NCBI RefSeq assembly: GCF_005405485.1
Contig: NZ_BJED01000016.1
Coordinates: 53,705-117,704, forward strand
DNA: 64,000 bases
Direction of reading: 5' to 3'
Source: Enterococcus hulanensis
GTDB lineage: Bacteria; Bacillota; Bacilli; Lactobacillales; Enterococcaceae
Below the pieces are notes generated by a model that saw only the letters and a program-made list of their open reading frames with translations, did no database searches and was not told the origin of the DNA. The position numbers were made by a program, and so were the translations under genes. This document shows, one piece after another, positions 46,743 through 55,950 of this stretch (positions within the stretch are counted from its first letter, which is position 1; each line of letters starts with the position of its first letter).

Positions 46743-48092
46743 ATGGAAAATCCAAAGAAACAGGGTGCCTTTGAAAAGGTCGAAGGATTCATTCGCAAAA
46801 CATTGGTTCCAATTGCCAACAAAGTTGACAGCAATCCTTACTTAACGGCGATCAAAAAAGGGATGGTCGTCATGACGCCGGTATTGCTGCTGGGTTCGAT
46901 CGCAGCGATCTTCCCATCGATCCCAGAGTTTATCAAAGCAGATGCGGTTGCGAATTGGTTTGAAAACTATGGCTATATTTTTGGAATCATTTCGAAAGTT
47001 TCATTAGGTTTAGTTGGTTTATATGCAGTCTTAGCAATCTCATATTTCTTGAGTGAGCATTACAAGCTTTATACGGTCGGCTCCATGATGCTTTCTGCCA
47101 TCGCGTTTTTGATCGTGGCGATGGATGTCGATGACAATGGCAATATTGTTGCCTCTTACCTTGATTCAAAAGGGCTGTTCACAGCAATCTTCATAGCTAT
47201 TATTTCGGTAAAAATTTATCAGTTCTTCACGAAGCATAAGCTGGTTATTAAAATGCCTGAAGGGGTACCGGATTTCGTTTCCAGTTCCTTCGAGTTGATC
47301 ACGCCAACGGCTACGATCGGTGTCTTGTTCATCGCGATTCGCGCTGTGACGGATAGTTTGTCTGGCGGTGTCTTATTGCCGCAAGTAATCATGGATGTTT
47401 TAGCACCAGCCATCGGCAGTCTGGATTCATTATGGATCATTTACATTGTACTGGTATTGCGTCTAGTTTTCTGGTTCTTCGGGATTCACTCAGCAGTCTT
47501 ATCGCCGATCCTATCACCAATCGCGGTGCAATATTTATCAGAAAACATCGCCGCTCACGAAGCAGGCGAACCTTTGCAGCACGTAATTACTAACGGCACG
47601 TTATCTGCCTTTGCCAACTTCTCTGGTTCAGGTGTTACGATCGGGCTAGTTTTAGCGATGCTCATCAGCAGGTCGCAACGCTACAAAAAAGTTGGGGCAG
47701 TGGCCTTACTGCCGTCCTTGTTTGGGATCAATGAACCGGTGCTTTTCGGGGTGCCGATCATTTTAAATCCGGTCTTGATGATTCCCTTCATCTTTGGCGG
47801 TGCCTTAGTTGGGATGTTCCCAATGATCTGTATGAAGCTGGGGCTATTGAACTTCCCAATTTTTGATCCGCCGTATGTGCCGGTATTTATGGAAGGCTTT
47901 TTAACCGGCTTTGACTGGCGCGCGATCATCATTCAAGTGATTCAAGTAGCGATGTCCTTTGGTTTATACTTACCGTTCTTCAAGGTCTTGGAAAAACAAG
48001 AATTAGAACGCGAAGCCTTATTAGAAGCAGAAAAAGCCAACTCTGTCATTTCAGATGACGACGAACAATATTTAACCGATATTGATTTCTAG
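46743..48092 (+). CDS. PTS EIIC, lactose/cellobiose family
   Basis: A 449-residue polytopic permease of the cellobiose family, homologous to the one at 1020: FVEGFIRKTLVPIANKV-like opening, FFGIHSAV, and NEPVLFGVPIILNP. TTAGGAGAG is close to the ATG. The C-terminal tail is acidic. With the adjacent A and B proteins it forms a complete transporter. No glycosidase is in the operon, so the substrate is not an ordinary beta-glucoside cleaved on site. Confidence 0.92.
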   Translation: MENPKKQGAFEKVEGFIRKTLVPIANKVDSNPYLTAIKKGMVVMTPVLLLGSIAAIFPSIPEFIKADAVANWFENYGYIFGIISKVSLGLVGLYAVLAISYFLSEHYKLYTVGSMMLSAIAFLIVAMDVDDNGNIVASYLDSKGLFTAIFIAIISVKIYQFFTKHKLVIKMPEGVPDFVSSSFELITPTATIGVLFIAIRAVTDSLSGGVLLPQVIMDVLAPAIGSLDSLWIIYIVLVLRLVFWFFGIHSAVLSPILSPIAVQYLSENIAAHEAGEPLQHVITNGTLSAFANFSGSGVTIGLVLAMLISRSQRYKKVGAVALLPSLFGINEPVLFGVPIILNPVLMIPFIFGGALVGMFPMICMKLGLLNFPIFDPPYVPVFMEGFLTGFDWRAIIIQVIQVAMSFGLYLPFFKVLEKQELEREALLEAEKANSVISDDDEQYLTDIDF

Positions 48093-48096
48093 CCGA

Positions 48097-48122
48097 AAAG
48101 GACAGTTTTAACTGTCCTTTTT
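48097..48122 (+). terminator. Terminator or attenuator between EIIC and peptidase genes
   Basis: AAAAGGACAG/CTGTCCTTTT hairpin with a T run, 20 bases before the next gene's start. It may cut expression of the peptidase part or give partial read-through. Confidence 0.8.
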
Positions 48123-48142
48123 GCTTTAAGGAGCAGATGTAA

Positions 48143-49225
48143 ATGAGAATCGACCAATTACGAGAACAACTAGAAAAAGCAAAAATCGCTGGTCTGTTAG
48201 TGACCGATAAAATCAACCGCCGCTATTTATGTGGCTTTACCGGATCGAATGGGTTACTGCTAGTCACTGAAAAGGATGCGCGTTTATTTGTTGATGGCCG
48301 CTACACCCAGCAGGCACAGCAGCAAACCTCCAATGTTGAGATTTTCGAGATCCAGGTTGGCGGCAGTTTAAATGAAACGCTGCGGCCGTTTGTTGAAGGC
48401 TTGACACTGGGCTTTGAAGCGGGGACGATCGGTTATCAGACCTTTACGGGTTTCCAAGCTTTGATGGCAGAGGTCAGCGGCCGCTTAGTGGCAACCAATA
48501 ATTTAGTCGAGGGCTTGCGCATGATCAAAGCACCAGAAGAAATTCGCGCAATCAAACAAGCGGCTGCCATCGCTGATCAAACATTGGAAGTGATTTTGCC
48601 AATGATTCGCAGCGGCATGACGGAGTTAGAGCTAGCCAATGAAATCGATTATCGCAGTAAAAAATTAGGCAGCGAAGGACCGGCCTTTGAAACGATCGTA
48701 GCGTCAGGGGAGCGAACGGCTTTGCCTCATGCTCATGCTAGTCAGAAGAAAATTGCCGCCAGCGAATTGATCATGATCGATTTTGGGGCGATTTATCAAG
48801 GCTATTATTCGGATATTACGCGGACCTTCGGCTTTGGCGAAGTCTCTGAGGAAATTAAAGCGGCCTATCAAAAAGTGTTAGCGGCTCAAAAGAAAGCAGT
48901 TGAAGCAGTCGCTTTTGGCAAAACGCTCGGCGATATTGATCAGACCGCGCGACAGGCTTTGGCACAACAAAACCTTGCTCAATATTTTAGCCATAATCTG
49001 GGACATGGTATTGGACTTTCCTGCCATGAATATCCGGCGTTGGCACCACAGGCGGCCTTGCCAATCGAAAAGAATATGACCTTTACCATTGAACCGGGTG
49101 TCTATCTGGCGGAGGACAGCTTTGGTATTCGAATCGAAGATGATGTCTGGGTGAATGATGCAGGACGCGCCGAAATTTTGACGAAGTTTAACAAGGAGTG
49201 GATGACAATTGATTGCAACGGATAA
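48143..49225 (+). CDS. Xaa-Pro aminopeptidase-type M24B peptidase
   Basis: A 360-residue cytosolic metallopeptidase of the PepP/PepQ group. It has the N-terminal creatinase domain (GLLVTDKINRRYLCGFTGSNG) and the pita-bread C domain with metal ligands in MIDFGAIYQGYYSDITRTF (two Asp), HNLGHGIGLSCHE (His), TIEPGVY (Glu) and GIRIEDDV (Glu). It removes an N-terminal residue before proline or cleaves Xaa-Pro dipeptides. AAGGAGCAG precedes the ATG. It overlaps the next gene by 17 bases. Confidence 0.93.
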   Translation: MRIDQLREQLEKAKIAGLLVTDKINRRYLCGFTGSNGLLLVTEKDARLFVDGRYTQQAQQQTSNVEIFEIQVGGSLNETLRPFVEGLTLGFEAGTIGYQTFTGFQALMAEVSGRLVATNNLVEGLRMIKAPEEIRAIKQAAAIADQTLEVILPMIRSGMTELELANEIDYRSKKLGSEGPAFETIVASGERTALPHAHASQKKIAASELIMIDFGAIYQGYYSDITRTFGFGEVSEEIKAAYQKVLAAQKKAVEAVAFGKTLGDIDQTARQALAQQNLAQYFSHNLGHGIGLSCHEYPALAPQAALPIEKNMTFTIEPGVYLAEDSFGIRIEDDVWVNDAGRAEILTKFNKEWMTIDCNG

Positions 49226-50255
49226 ATTATTGATGGAACTGTCTAATTTAGATGCACTGCCGGGACAAGAAGCTCAAGTACAAAAGGCATTGCAAGAAAC
49301 CATTCAAGGACCCTCAACCAAGGATGCGTTTGGCAACCTGTATTTTGGTGATCTGAAAACAACCAAGAAAAAAATCGCCTTGTACGCTCATATGGATGAG
49401 GTCGGTTTTTTCGTCCATCGCATAACAGATGAAGGGTTTGTGTACTTTTATCCGATTGGCGGCTGGTGGGGTCATGTGGTTTTAGGCCAGCAGGTAAGGG
49501 CGACTTGCCGTAAAAACGGTGCCGTTTTAGAAGGAATCGTGGGAACGCTGCCCAAAACTAGCCACAAAATGACTGAAGTTGTGCCGATCAGCGAGATGTA
49601 TATCGATTTTGGCGTTCGGTCAAAGAACGAATTGTTAGAAGCTGGTTTGCAGGTTGGCGACATGATTTTACCCAATACACAGGCGAAAAAAAGCTTCAAT
49701 CAGCAGAAGATCATGGGCAAAGCCTTGGATGATCGGGTGGCGTGTACCGTGATGGCGCAGGTGAAAAATCAAGTCGACACCAAAAATATCGAAGTCATCG
49801 GTGTCGGTACCGTTCAAGAAGAAGCAGGCACCCGCGGTTCAAAGGTCGCGGCCGCTCAAGTCGATGCCGATATCAATATCGTGATCGATGTTGCCAATGG
49901 CAAAGACACACCAAAAGCCGCCGAATTTCCTAACCGCATTCAAGGAGACGGTCCGGGATTAGTTTTGGCGGATAAAACGGCTTTAGGAAATATTCGATTG
50001 ATAGACTACTGCAAGGACGTCGCCGAAAAAAATCAGATTCCTTGGCAGTATGATTTATTAGGCGGCGGAGGCACGGATGCCGGCTCTGTTCAATTGTTCG
50101 CCGGAAAACCGACGCTGGTCTTTTGCGTGCCGGTTCGTTATTGCCATTCATGGAATTCCATCGTGGCGCTTTCCGACGTAGAAGCAACGATCGACCTATT
50201 GTCGGCAGTCATTCGCTCGTTAGATGAAGGAGGGATCGAGCTTGAGCAATTTTAA
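49209..50255 (+). CDS. M42-family aminopeptidase (glutamyl aminopeptidase type)
   Basis: A 348-residue dinuclear metallo-aminopeptidase. Metal ligands are in YAHMDEVGF (His, Asp), KALDDRVAC (Asp), VQEEAGTRGS (catalytic Glu pair), VIDVANGKD (Asp) and RYCHSWNS (His). M42 enzymes form large tetrahedral dodecamers and trim peptides. The start is TTG 49209, with AAGGAG ten bases ahead inside the preceding gene; ATG 49233 would be shorter and has no site. It overlaps both neighbours, so translation is coupled. Confidence 0.9.
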   Translation: MIATDKLLMELSNLDALPGQEAQVQKALQETIQGPSTKDAFGNLYFGDLKTTKKKIALYAHMDEVGFFVHRITDEGFVYFYPIGGWWGHVVLGQQVRATCRKNGAVLEGIVGTLPKTSHKMTEVVPISEMYIDFGVRSKNELLEAGLQVGDMILPNTQAKKSFNQQKIMGKALDDRVACTVMAQVKNQVDTKNIEVIGVGTVQEEAGTRGSKVAAAQVDADINIVIDVANGKDTPKAAEFPNRIQGDGPGLVLADKTALGNIRLIDYCKDVAEKNQIPWQYDLLGGGGTDAGSVQLFAGKPTLVFCVPVRYCHSWNSIVALSDVEATIDLLSAVIRSLDEGGIELEQF

Positions 50256-51432
50256 TCAGCGGCGCTCCCGTTATGGCACCTATTCGACCCAATGGGACTA
50301 TGTTCAGGATCGCTTTGGAGAAAAGGAGCTATTGCCGTTTTCAATTTCCGATACGGATTTTATGATTCCTGATGGAACGATCGACGTTTTGGACAAGGCG
50401 GTTAGTCGCGGCTTTTTCGGTTACACCCGTTGGAATCATTTGGATTATAAGCAGAGCATCAGCGGCTGGTTCCAGCAGGAGTTCGATTGCGCCATTAACC
50501 CTGAATGGTGCGTGTATTCGCCTAGTGTGATCTATAGTCTATCGGTTTGTATCCAATTGCTGAGTGAAAAGGGGGACAAGATCGTGACCTTCACACCTTG
50601 TTACGATGCCTTTTTCAACTGTATCGGCGGTAATGAGCGCGATTTAGTCGCTTTTTCACTGACGAATCAAGCAGAGCAGTATACGATTGATTTTGCGGGC
50701 TTGGAAAAAGTCTTTGCGACAGAAAAGCCGGGAATCTTCTTATTATGCAACCCTCATAATCCAACAGGCAGAGTATTTACCGCGGAAGAACTAACCCGAC
50801 TAATCTCATTATGCAATCAATATAAAGTCGCGATCATCAGCGATGAGATCCATATGGATGTCCGCCGTCCCGGAAAGAAACATCTGCCGATCTTGACCTT
50901 TGCGGATCAAATCGAAGTTCCTGTGGTTCTATTATCATCTGCTTCCAAGACCTTCAATTCACCGGGTCTCGGCGGATCGTATGGGATCTTTTCAGATGAG
51001 GGGATGCGGGAAAAATTCTTGAGCATCTTAAAAGGGCGGGATGGCTTGTCTTCGATTCCTTATCCCGCCTTGTTGGCGACGATGGATTACTACAACAACC
51101 AAAAACAATGGGTGGAAGAGCTGAATCAGACCGTTGATGAGAACTTTGCCGCATTGAAGGAAATTCTGGATACAGATCCGAGAATCCAGTTTGCCATTCC
51201 TGAAGCCACCTATCTCGGCTGGATCAATATCGAAGAACTGCCGTATACGATGGAAGAATTACAAGCCGTTTTAGTCCAACAAGAAAAAGTCGCCATCATG
51301 AAAGGCGAGACCTATGGCGCAGAAGGCAAGAACTACCTGCGCTTCAACCTAGGAGCGCCAAAAGAAAAAATCATTGACGGCGCTGAACGTTTGATGCGGG
51401 CGATACGGTGTTTAGATGAAAGATCCTCTTGA
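50242..51432 (+). CDS. PatB/MalY-type C-S lyase (cystathionine beta-lyase), aminotransferase fold
   Basis: A 396-residue PLP enzyme. SSASKTFNSPGLGGSYGIF contains the Schiff-base Lys, LLCNPHNPTGRVF the conserved Asn/Pro site, and ISDEIHMDV the Asp; these fit the MalY/PatB beta C-S lyases that release thiols, pyruvate and ammonia from cystathionine or cysteine S-conjugates. TTG 50242 is chosen because AAGGAGGG precedes it. It overlaps the M42 gene by 14 bases. Together with two peptidases it suggests breakdown of a cysteine-containing peptide conjugate. Confidence 0.9.
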   Translation: MSNFNQRRSRYGTYSTQWDYVQDRFGEKELLPFSISDTDFMIPDGTIDVLDKAVSRGFFGYTRWNHLDYKQSISGWFQQEFDCAINPEWCVYSPSVIYSLSVCIQLLSEKGDKIVTFTPCYDAFFNCIGGNERDLVAFSLTNQAEQYTIDFAGLEKVFATEKPGIFLLCNPHNPTGRVFTAEELTRLISLCNQYKVAIISDEIHMDVRRPGKKHLPILTFADQIEVPVVLLSSASKTFNSPGLGGSYGIFSDEGMREKFLSILKGRDGLSSIPYPALLATMDYYNNQKQWVEELNQTVDENFAALKEILDTDPRIQFAIPEATYLGWINIEELPYTMEELQAVLVQQEKVAIMKGETYGAEGKNYLRFNLGAPKEKIIDGAERLMRAIRCLDERSS

Positions 51433-51447
51433 TAGAGGGTCTTTTTT
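51421..51447 (+). terminator. Terminator of the PTS/peptidase/PatB operon
   Basis: AGATCCTCT/AGAGGGTCT hairpin with six T residues, overlapping the last codons of patB. Confidence 0.85.
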
Positions 51448-51506
51448 ATTGGTAATAGGGAGAATCAGACTTTGCTTTGTTGTGGATATCATAAAACGGC
51501 GCAAAA

Positions 51507-51536
51507 GTATACAAATGTATACAAAAATGCTAAAAT
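51507..51536 (+). promoter_or_regulatory. Toxin-antitoxin promoter with palindromic operator
   Basis: GTATACAAATGTATAC (51507-51522) has perfect six-base arms. TATACA inside it serves as the -35 (51508-51513), 17 bp before TAAAAT (51531-51536). The antitoxin would bind here and repress itself. Confidence 0.7.
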
Positions 51537-51565
51537 AGACTTGAAATAAGAAGGAGAGAGTAACA

Positions 51566-51850
51566 ATGGCAACTATCCGAATTGATGATGATTTAAAGAA
51601 AGAAGCCGATGAAATGTTTGATGAAGTAGGGATGAACACGGCTGTTGCAGTGAAGATCTTTTTAACGCGATTTGTTAAAACAGGCAAATTCCCCTTTGAA
51701 ATAGAAACACTGGATTACCAGCCTAATAAGGAAACCCAAGAGGCCTTCAAAGAAACTGAGGAGATGATTCAACAAGACGACCTTAACAATTCTGAGGACT
51801 TGCAAACGTATTTTGAGAGAATGAAAAAGGAAGCCAACGATAATGCTTAA
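51566..51850 (+). CDS. DinJ/RelB-family antitoxin
   Basis: A 94-residue antitoxin. The N-terminal ribbon-helix-helix (MATIRIDDDLKKEADEMFDEVGMNTAVAVKIFLTRFV) is the RelB/DinJ DNA-binding domain, and the acidic C-terminal half wraps the toxin. GAAGGAGAG precedes the ATG. Its stop overlaps the toxin start by eight bases, the normal coupling. It is expected to be unstable and to control its own promoter. Confidence 0.92.
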   Translation: MATIRIDDDLKKEADEMFDEVGMNTAVAVKIFLTRFVKTGKFPFEIETLDYQPNKETQEAFKETEEMIQQDDLNNSEDLQTYFERMKKEANDNA

Positions 51851-52133
51851 TTACCGAACGACAAAGCGTTTTGACAAGGATGTGAAGAAGCTGATCAAGC
51901 AAGGTAAGCCGCTTGAAAAGCTGCAAAAAGCGATGGACTTGCTGATAAATGAAGAAGAATTAGGTCAGGAGTACAAACTCCATCCGTTAGAGCCCAAGAA
52001 TCAAATCCCTAAACGGTGGGACATGCATATTGGCGGGAAGTCTAGTGATTGGGTGGTCATTTTCTATTACGAATTCGAAAAGAACACGATTATTTTTGAA
52101 CGAACGGGAAGTCATTCTGAGCTGTTTAAGTAA
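51843..52133 (+). CDS. YafQ-family mRNA interferase toxin (RelE superfamily)
   Basis: A 96-residue toxin. KRFDKDVKKLIKQGKPLEKL starts the RelE fold. Active-site type residues are in HPLEPKN, KRWDMHIGG, and the C-terminal FERTGSHSELF with the His matching the catalytic His of YafQ. It would cut mRNA on the ribosome when free. It overlaps the antitoxin gene. Length is full, so the pair is probably active. Confidence 0.92.
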   Translation: MLNYRTTKRFDKDVKKLIKQGKPLEKLQKAMDLLINEEELGQEYKLHPLEPKNQIPKRWDMHIGGKSSDWVVIFYYEFEKNTIIFERTGSHSELFK

Positions 52134-52145
52134 TATGCTGCAAAC

Positions 52146-52173
52146 AAAGGAACCTTTGAGGGTTCTTTTTTTG
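52146..52173 (+). terminator. Terminator of the toxin-antitoxin pair
   Basis: AGGAACC/GGGTTCT stem, five-base loop, then a T run. Confidence 0.8.
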
Positions 52174-52330
52174 TTTGTCCTGATTCCGATGTTATATTTT
52201 AGGGTACACCGATTATAAGCAGTCGAAACCAATCGAAGTGTTCAGCGTTTTTTTTAAATTCAATCAACTTTTTTTGGTCTACTTGCAGATTTTGCGGCGT
52301 GATAAATTAAGGATGAAGGTGAGGATGATA

Positions 52331-53971
52331 ATGAATAACGATTATGTAGATAGTAAACAGCGAAAGTTTTTGATCGTCAAACGTTTGCTTGAACAGGAGC
52401 ATCTGAGTTATCAGCAGCTGTCTGAGGATTATTATGTCTCGCGCAGCAGCATCGCTAATGATATTTCTTACATCAAAGAATTATTTTCGAAAGAAGATTT
52501 GGCGTTGACCTTTGATAATTCAGGTACTTTTTTCAAAGGTTCAGAGGTTCAAATCCAAAAAGTTTTAAAACGAATCGTTCTCAATCTGCTCAATAATGAG
52601 CAGCCGACAGCGCTTTTTATCGAACCAGAATTGATGGAAAAAGTCTCCAAGGGCTTCTATCATGCATTGGGTGAAAAAAAGATCGAGATCCCTGAAAGCT
52701 ACACGCAAAATATTATCGTTTCGATCGTCTTAATTATTCAGCGTGCCAAGGAAAATCATCACATTCATTTAGAAGGAACGAATCAATATGGACAGTTCTT
52801 TTTGGAGTTTGATAAGTATCCGTTAGTTTATGGGCTTTTAAATGAGCTGGAGGAGCAGAATATTTACAGCTTTTCACAAGAGGAGATTCAATATCTGACT
52901 TATTTGATCGTCGGCAGCGGGTTGCGTTTTTTCATGAAGGATGATGCTATTCCCTTTGCTTTTCGCGGGAAGGTGCGGTTTTTGATTCAAAAGGTTAGTG
53001 AAGGTCTGCAAATTGACCTGACTCAGGATAGCCGTTTGGAAGAGGACTTGGTGGTTCACCTGTATCAGTTGATCTTGCGATTAGAAGCTCAGTCTTCTGT
53101 TGTGAATCCACTGATTGATGAGATCAAGCAAACATACCCAGCGCTTTACGGAGTCGTTTGGTTTGGACTAGCAGATTTTTGCAAGCCCTATCAAATTGCT
53201 TTATCAGATGATGAGGTGGGATTTGTCAGTATTCATTTTCAAGCGGCTTTAGAACGGGTCAAAAAGATGCACAAGATTCTCTTTGTTTGTCCTAACGGGA
53301 TTGGCACCAGTTCCTTTGTATCCGCAAAAATACGCAGAATTTTACCGGATGTGAATAGTATCGAAACGGTCTCCACCTCAAAACTTGAAGGAATGGATCT
53401 GTCAGACGTTGACTTCATTATCTCAACTGTTGAGATTGCGGCTACTGAAAAACCAGTTGTTCGAATCAGTCCAATGGTGACGGTCAAGGATATGAAGCGG
53501 ATTATGAATCATTACATTGATTTGATCATTGCCCGCGAGCAAAATAATTTGCCGAAGCTGGAGGTGGCAAGTGAGACAAAAGACTTTATCGCACGAAATA
53601 TTTTATTCCAAAATTTTTCCACTAAAGAAGTAGCACTTAATTTTATGATCGATCAGCAGGACTTTTCTGATGAATCATTAAAAGAAAAATTCAAGCAATC
53701 CGTATGGGAGCGGGAGGAGTTACAGTCGACCTATCTGGATAATGGTTTTGCGATCCCTCATGGAGCACCGGAATTTGTTGAAAAAACAACAATCTCGATT
53801 TTAATTTTAGATAAACCGATCAATTGGGGAAATCAAAAAGTCGATATCATCGTCTTGTTAATGATCAAAGAAGAAGAGGTGCGAAAAGTAGAGCCTGTAA
53901 TGGAATTAGTTATGCAGGGAATTGAGGATAAAAATTGGTTTATATCAAAAATGATGGAGGTTAAAGCATGA
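52331..53971 (+). CDS. PRD-containing PTS regulator (BglG/MtlR-like)
   Basis: A 546-residue regulator. An N-terminal HTH (LSYQQLSEDYYVSRSSIANDISYI) is followed by PRD domains (about residues 150-370), an EIIB-like domain with Cys in LFVCPNGIGTSSF and an EIIA-like domain with His in GFAIPHGAPEF. ATG 52331 follows AGGTGAGG; the longer in-frame start has no site. Its stop overlaps the next gene (ATGA). It probably activates the ascorbate-type PTS that it heads. Confidence 0.9.
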   Translation: MNNDYVDSKQRKFLIVKRLLEQEHLSYQQLSEDYYVSRSSIANDISYIKELFSKEDLALTFDNSGTFFKGSEVQIQKVLKRIVLNLLNNEQPTALFIEPELMEKVSKGFYHALGEKKIEIPESYTQNIIVSIVLIIQRAKENHHIHLEGTNQYGQFFLEFDKYPLVYGLLNELEEQNIYSFSQEEIQYLTYLIVGSGLRFFMKDDAIPFAFRGKVRFLIQKVSEGLQIDLTQDSRLEEDLVVHLYQLILRLEAQSSVVNPLIDEIKQTYPALYGVVWFGLADFCKPYQIALSDDEVGFVSIHFQAALERVKKMHKILFVCPNGIGTSSFVSAKIRRILPDVNSIETVSTSKLEGMDLSDVDFIISTVEIAATEKPVVRISPMVTVKDMKRIMNHYIDLIIAREQNNLPKLEVASETKDFIARNILFQNFSTKEVALNFMIDQQDFSDESLKEKFKQSVWEREELQSTYLDNGFAIPHGAPEFVEKTTISILILDKPINWGNQKVDIIVLLMIKEEEVRKVEPVMELVMQGIEDKNWFISKMMEVKA

Positions 53972-54417
53972 GTTTAGTAAATACGTTATTGCCAAGTGAT
54001 CAAATCCAAGTCGTTGAAGCTATTGAAAGCTGGCAGCAAGCAGTTGCGCTCGCAGGCGAGCCTTTGCTGAAACGAAACTATATCACATCGGCATATATCC
54101 AATCGATGATCGCTAGTGTAGAAGAGCATGGACCGTATATGGTGCTGGCAGACTATTTTGCCCTAATGCACGCACGACCAGGAGAGGGTGTCAATCAACA
54201 AAGCATGAGCCTGCTGGTGGTGAAAGAACCTGTCGATATGCTGGATAAGCCTGTGAAAATTTTTCTAGTCTTGGCAGCCAAGGACAATCAAAGTCATCTG
54301 GAAAGTCTGCAGCGCATTATGACCATTTTTATGGATACACAAAAGTATCAAATGATCTTAGAGGGAAACAAAGCAGAGATTACTGAGCTATTTAATGAAG
54401 GAGGAAATGAACAATGA
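53968..54417 (+). CDS. PTS EIIA, ascorbate/fructose-mannitol family
   Basis: A 149-residue EIIA of the UlaC type. The active-site His is in YFALMHARPGEGV near residue 68, and GPYMVLADYFAL is the usual approach. It overlaps the regulator gene by four bases. It phosphorylates the adjacent EIIB. Confidence 0.9.
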   Translation: MSLVNTLLPSDQIQVVEAIESWQQAVALAGEPLLKRNYITSAYIQSMIASVEEHGPYMVLADYFALMHARPGEGVNQQSMSLLVVKEPVDMLDKPVKIFLVLAAKDNQSHLESLQRIMTIFMDTQKYQMILEGNKAEITELFNEGGNEQ

Positions 54418-54695
54418 AAATTTTAGCAGTGTGCGGATTTGGTGTAGGCAGCTCGATGGTGTTGAAGATGTCGATTGATAAGGTGGTGAAAGAATTAGGC
54501 TTAAAGGCTACCGTTGAAAATACCGACCTTTCCACAGCGAAGGCAACACCAGCGGATGTTTATTTTACTAGTCAGGAATTACTGTCAGAGTTGAAATCAT
54601 CAGTCAAAGCGCCCGTTTATCCGATTAAAAAATATATGGATGTTGCTGAAATACGTTCGCAAATGGAAAAATATTTAAACGAAAGAGAGGGATAA
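54414..54695 (+). CDS. PTS EIIB, ascorbate (UlaB) family
   Basis: A 93-residue EIIB. Cys6 in ILAVCGFGVGSSMVL is the phospho-accepting residue in the usual P-loop-like turn. It overlaps EIIA by four bases and precedes EIIC by four bases, so the three are tightly coupled. Confidence 0.92.
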   Translation: MKILAVCGFGVGSSMVLKMSIDKVVKELGLKATVENTDLSTAKATPADVYFTSQELLSELKSSVKAPVYPIKKYMDVAEIRSQMEKYLNEREG

Positions 54696-54699
54696 GTCA

Positions 54700-55950
54700 A
54701 TGAGTTTTATTACAGATCACATTCTAAAAAATCCGCCTGTTTTACTTGGACTAATTGCCATGATTGGATTGCTCGTTCAACGAAAATCAATATCTGAAAT
54801 TATTAAAGGCACGATGACTGCGGCTTTTGGGATGGTCATTTTAACCGCCGGTGTCAACATGCTGGTTGGAACGATTGCGCCGATCAATGCGGCAGTTCAA
54901 ACACAGTTGGGGGTGAAGGTCGCGGAAGGACTGTCCGATGTTACTTTTACTGCTGAATATGGCGGCACAGTGGGGTTGGCAATGTTCTTAGGGTTGATTC
55001 TGCATTTATTGATCGCCCGATTCACACCGATCAAAACAATCTTCTTAACCGGCCATATGTTGTGGTGGTTTCCCTTTGTATTAGTCGCTGGCGGTGTTGA
55101 GGCCGGATTAAAGGGTACAATGCTGATTGTTGTTAGTGCGGTCTTGTCCGCCATTTATTGGTCAGTAATGCCGTGGATCATGCGGAAATATGTTTGGGAT
55201 GCCACAGGAGATGATTCATTCTTGATTGGTCACCCTACAGGAATCTTATCTTTGATCTCAGGTTTTGTTGCTAAAAGAGTAGGAAATAAGGAAAAATCGA
55301 CAGAAGATTTGAACGTGCCGGAAAGTCTGTCATTCTTTAGAGAAATTTCGATCACCGGTGGTTTGGTAATGTTCTTGATGAATCTCGTAGTGGGGATCAT
55401 TGCTCCAGTCTTGATTCCAGAGGGTGGAAACTTAGTCATGTTCGCCATTGAAGCTGGATTGAACTTTGGTGCCGGCTTACTGATTATGCTGTATGGAGTC
55501 CGTTTATTGATCAATCAAATTATTCCAGCCTTTCAAGGGATCGCTGAAAAAGTCGTTCCCGGGGCAAAACCAGCCTTTGATGTACCGATTCTTTTCAATT
55601 ATCGCCCGAACGCGGTAATTATCGGTTTCATCGTTGCCATGGTCACTTCAACTATCTTAGTGGTGTTAGCCAATAGTTTCGATCTATTTGGTATTTTGAT
55701 CGTACCGTTAGTGATCACCAGTTTCTTTGAATGCGGCGGCGCTGCTGTGATCGGTGAAGGTCAAGGCGGTCTGCGCGGAGCAATTATCGGGACGATTACT
55801 GCGTCGGTAGCGATGGTTCTGTTGGTAGGTGTTTCAGCGGTTGTATTTAGTACGACGATCCAGAATTGGATATTAATCTTTGGTGGAAATGACCTTTCCT
55901 TATGGGGAATGGTTGGAAAATTAATAGGCAGCTTGTTTGGAGGTTTTTAA
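54700..55950 (+). CDS. PTS EIIC, ascorbate (UlaA/SgaT) family
   Basis: A 416-residue membrane permease of the SgaT/UlaA family with about eleven helices: PPVLLGLIAMIGLLVQRKS, GGTVGLAMFLGLILHLLIARFTPIKTIFLTGHMLWWFPF and FFECGGAAVIGEGQGG. GGGATAAGTCA lies before the ATG. The family includes true ascorbate carriers and many of unknown substrate. The absence of UlaG, UlaD, UlaE and UlaF argues against ascorbate here. Confidence 0.92.
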   Translation: MSFITDHILKNPPVLLGLIAMIGLLVQRKSISEIIKGTMTAAFGMVILTAGVNMLVGTIAPINAAVQTQLGVKVAEGLSDVTFTAEYGGTVGLAMFLGLILHLLIARFTPIKTIFLTGHMLWWFPFVLVAGGVEAGLKGTMLIVVSAVLSAIYWSVMPWIMRKYVWDATGDDSFLIGHPTGILSLISGFVAKRVGNKEKSTEDLNVPESLSFFREISITGGLVMFLMNLVVGIIAPVLIPEGGNLVMFAIEAGLNFGAGLLIMLYGVRLLINQIIPAFQGIAEKVVPGAKPAFDVPILFNYRPNAVIIGFIVAMVTSTILVVLANSFDLFGILIVPLVITSFFECGGAAVIGEGQGGLRGAIIGTITASVAMVLLVGVSAVVFSTTIQNWILIFGGNDLSLWGMVGKLIGSLFGGF

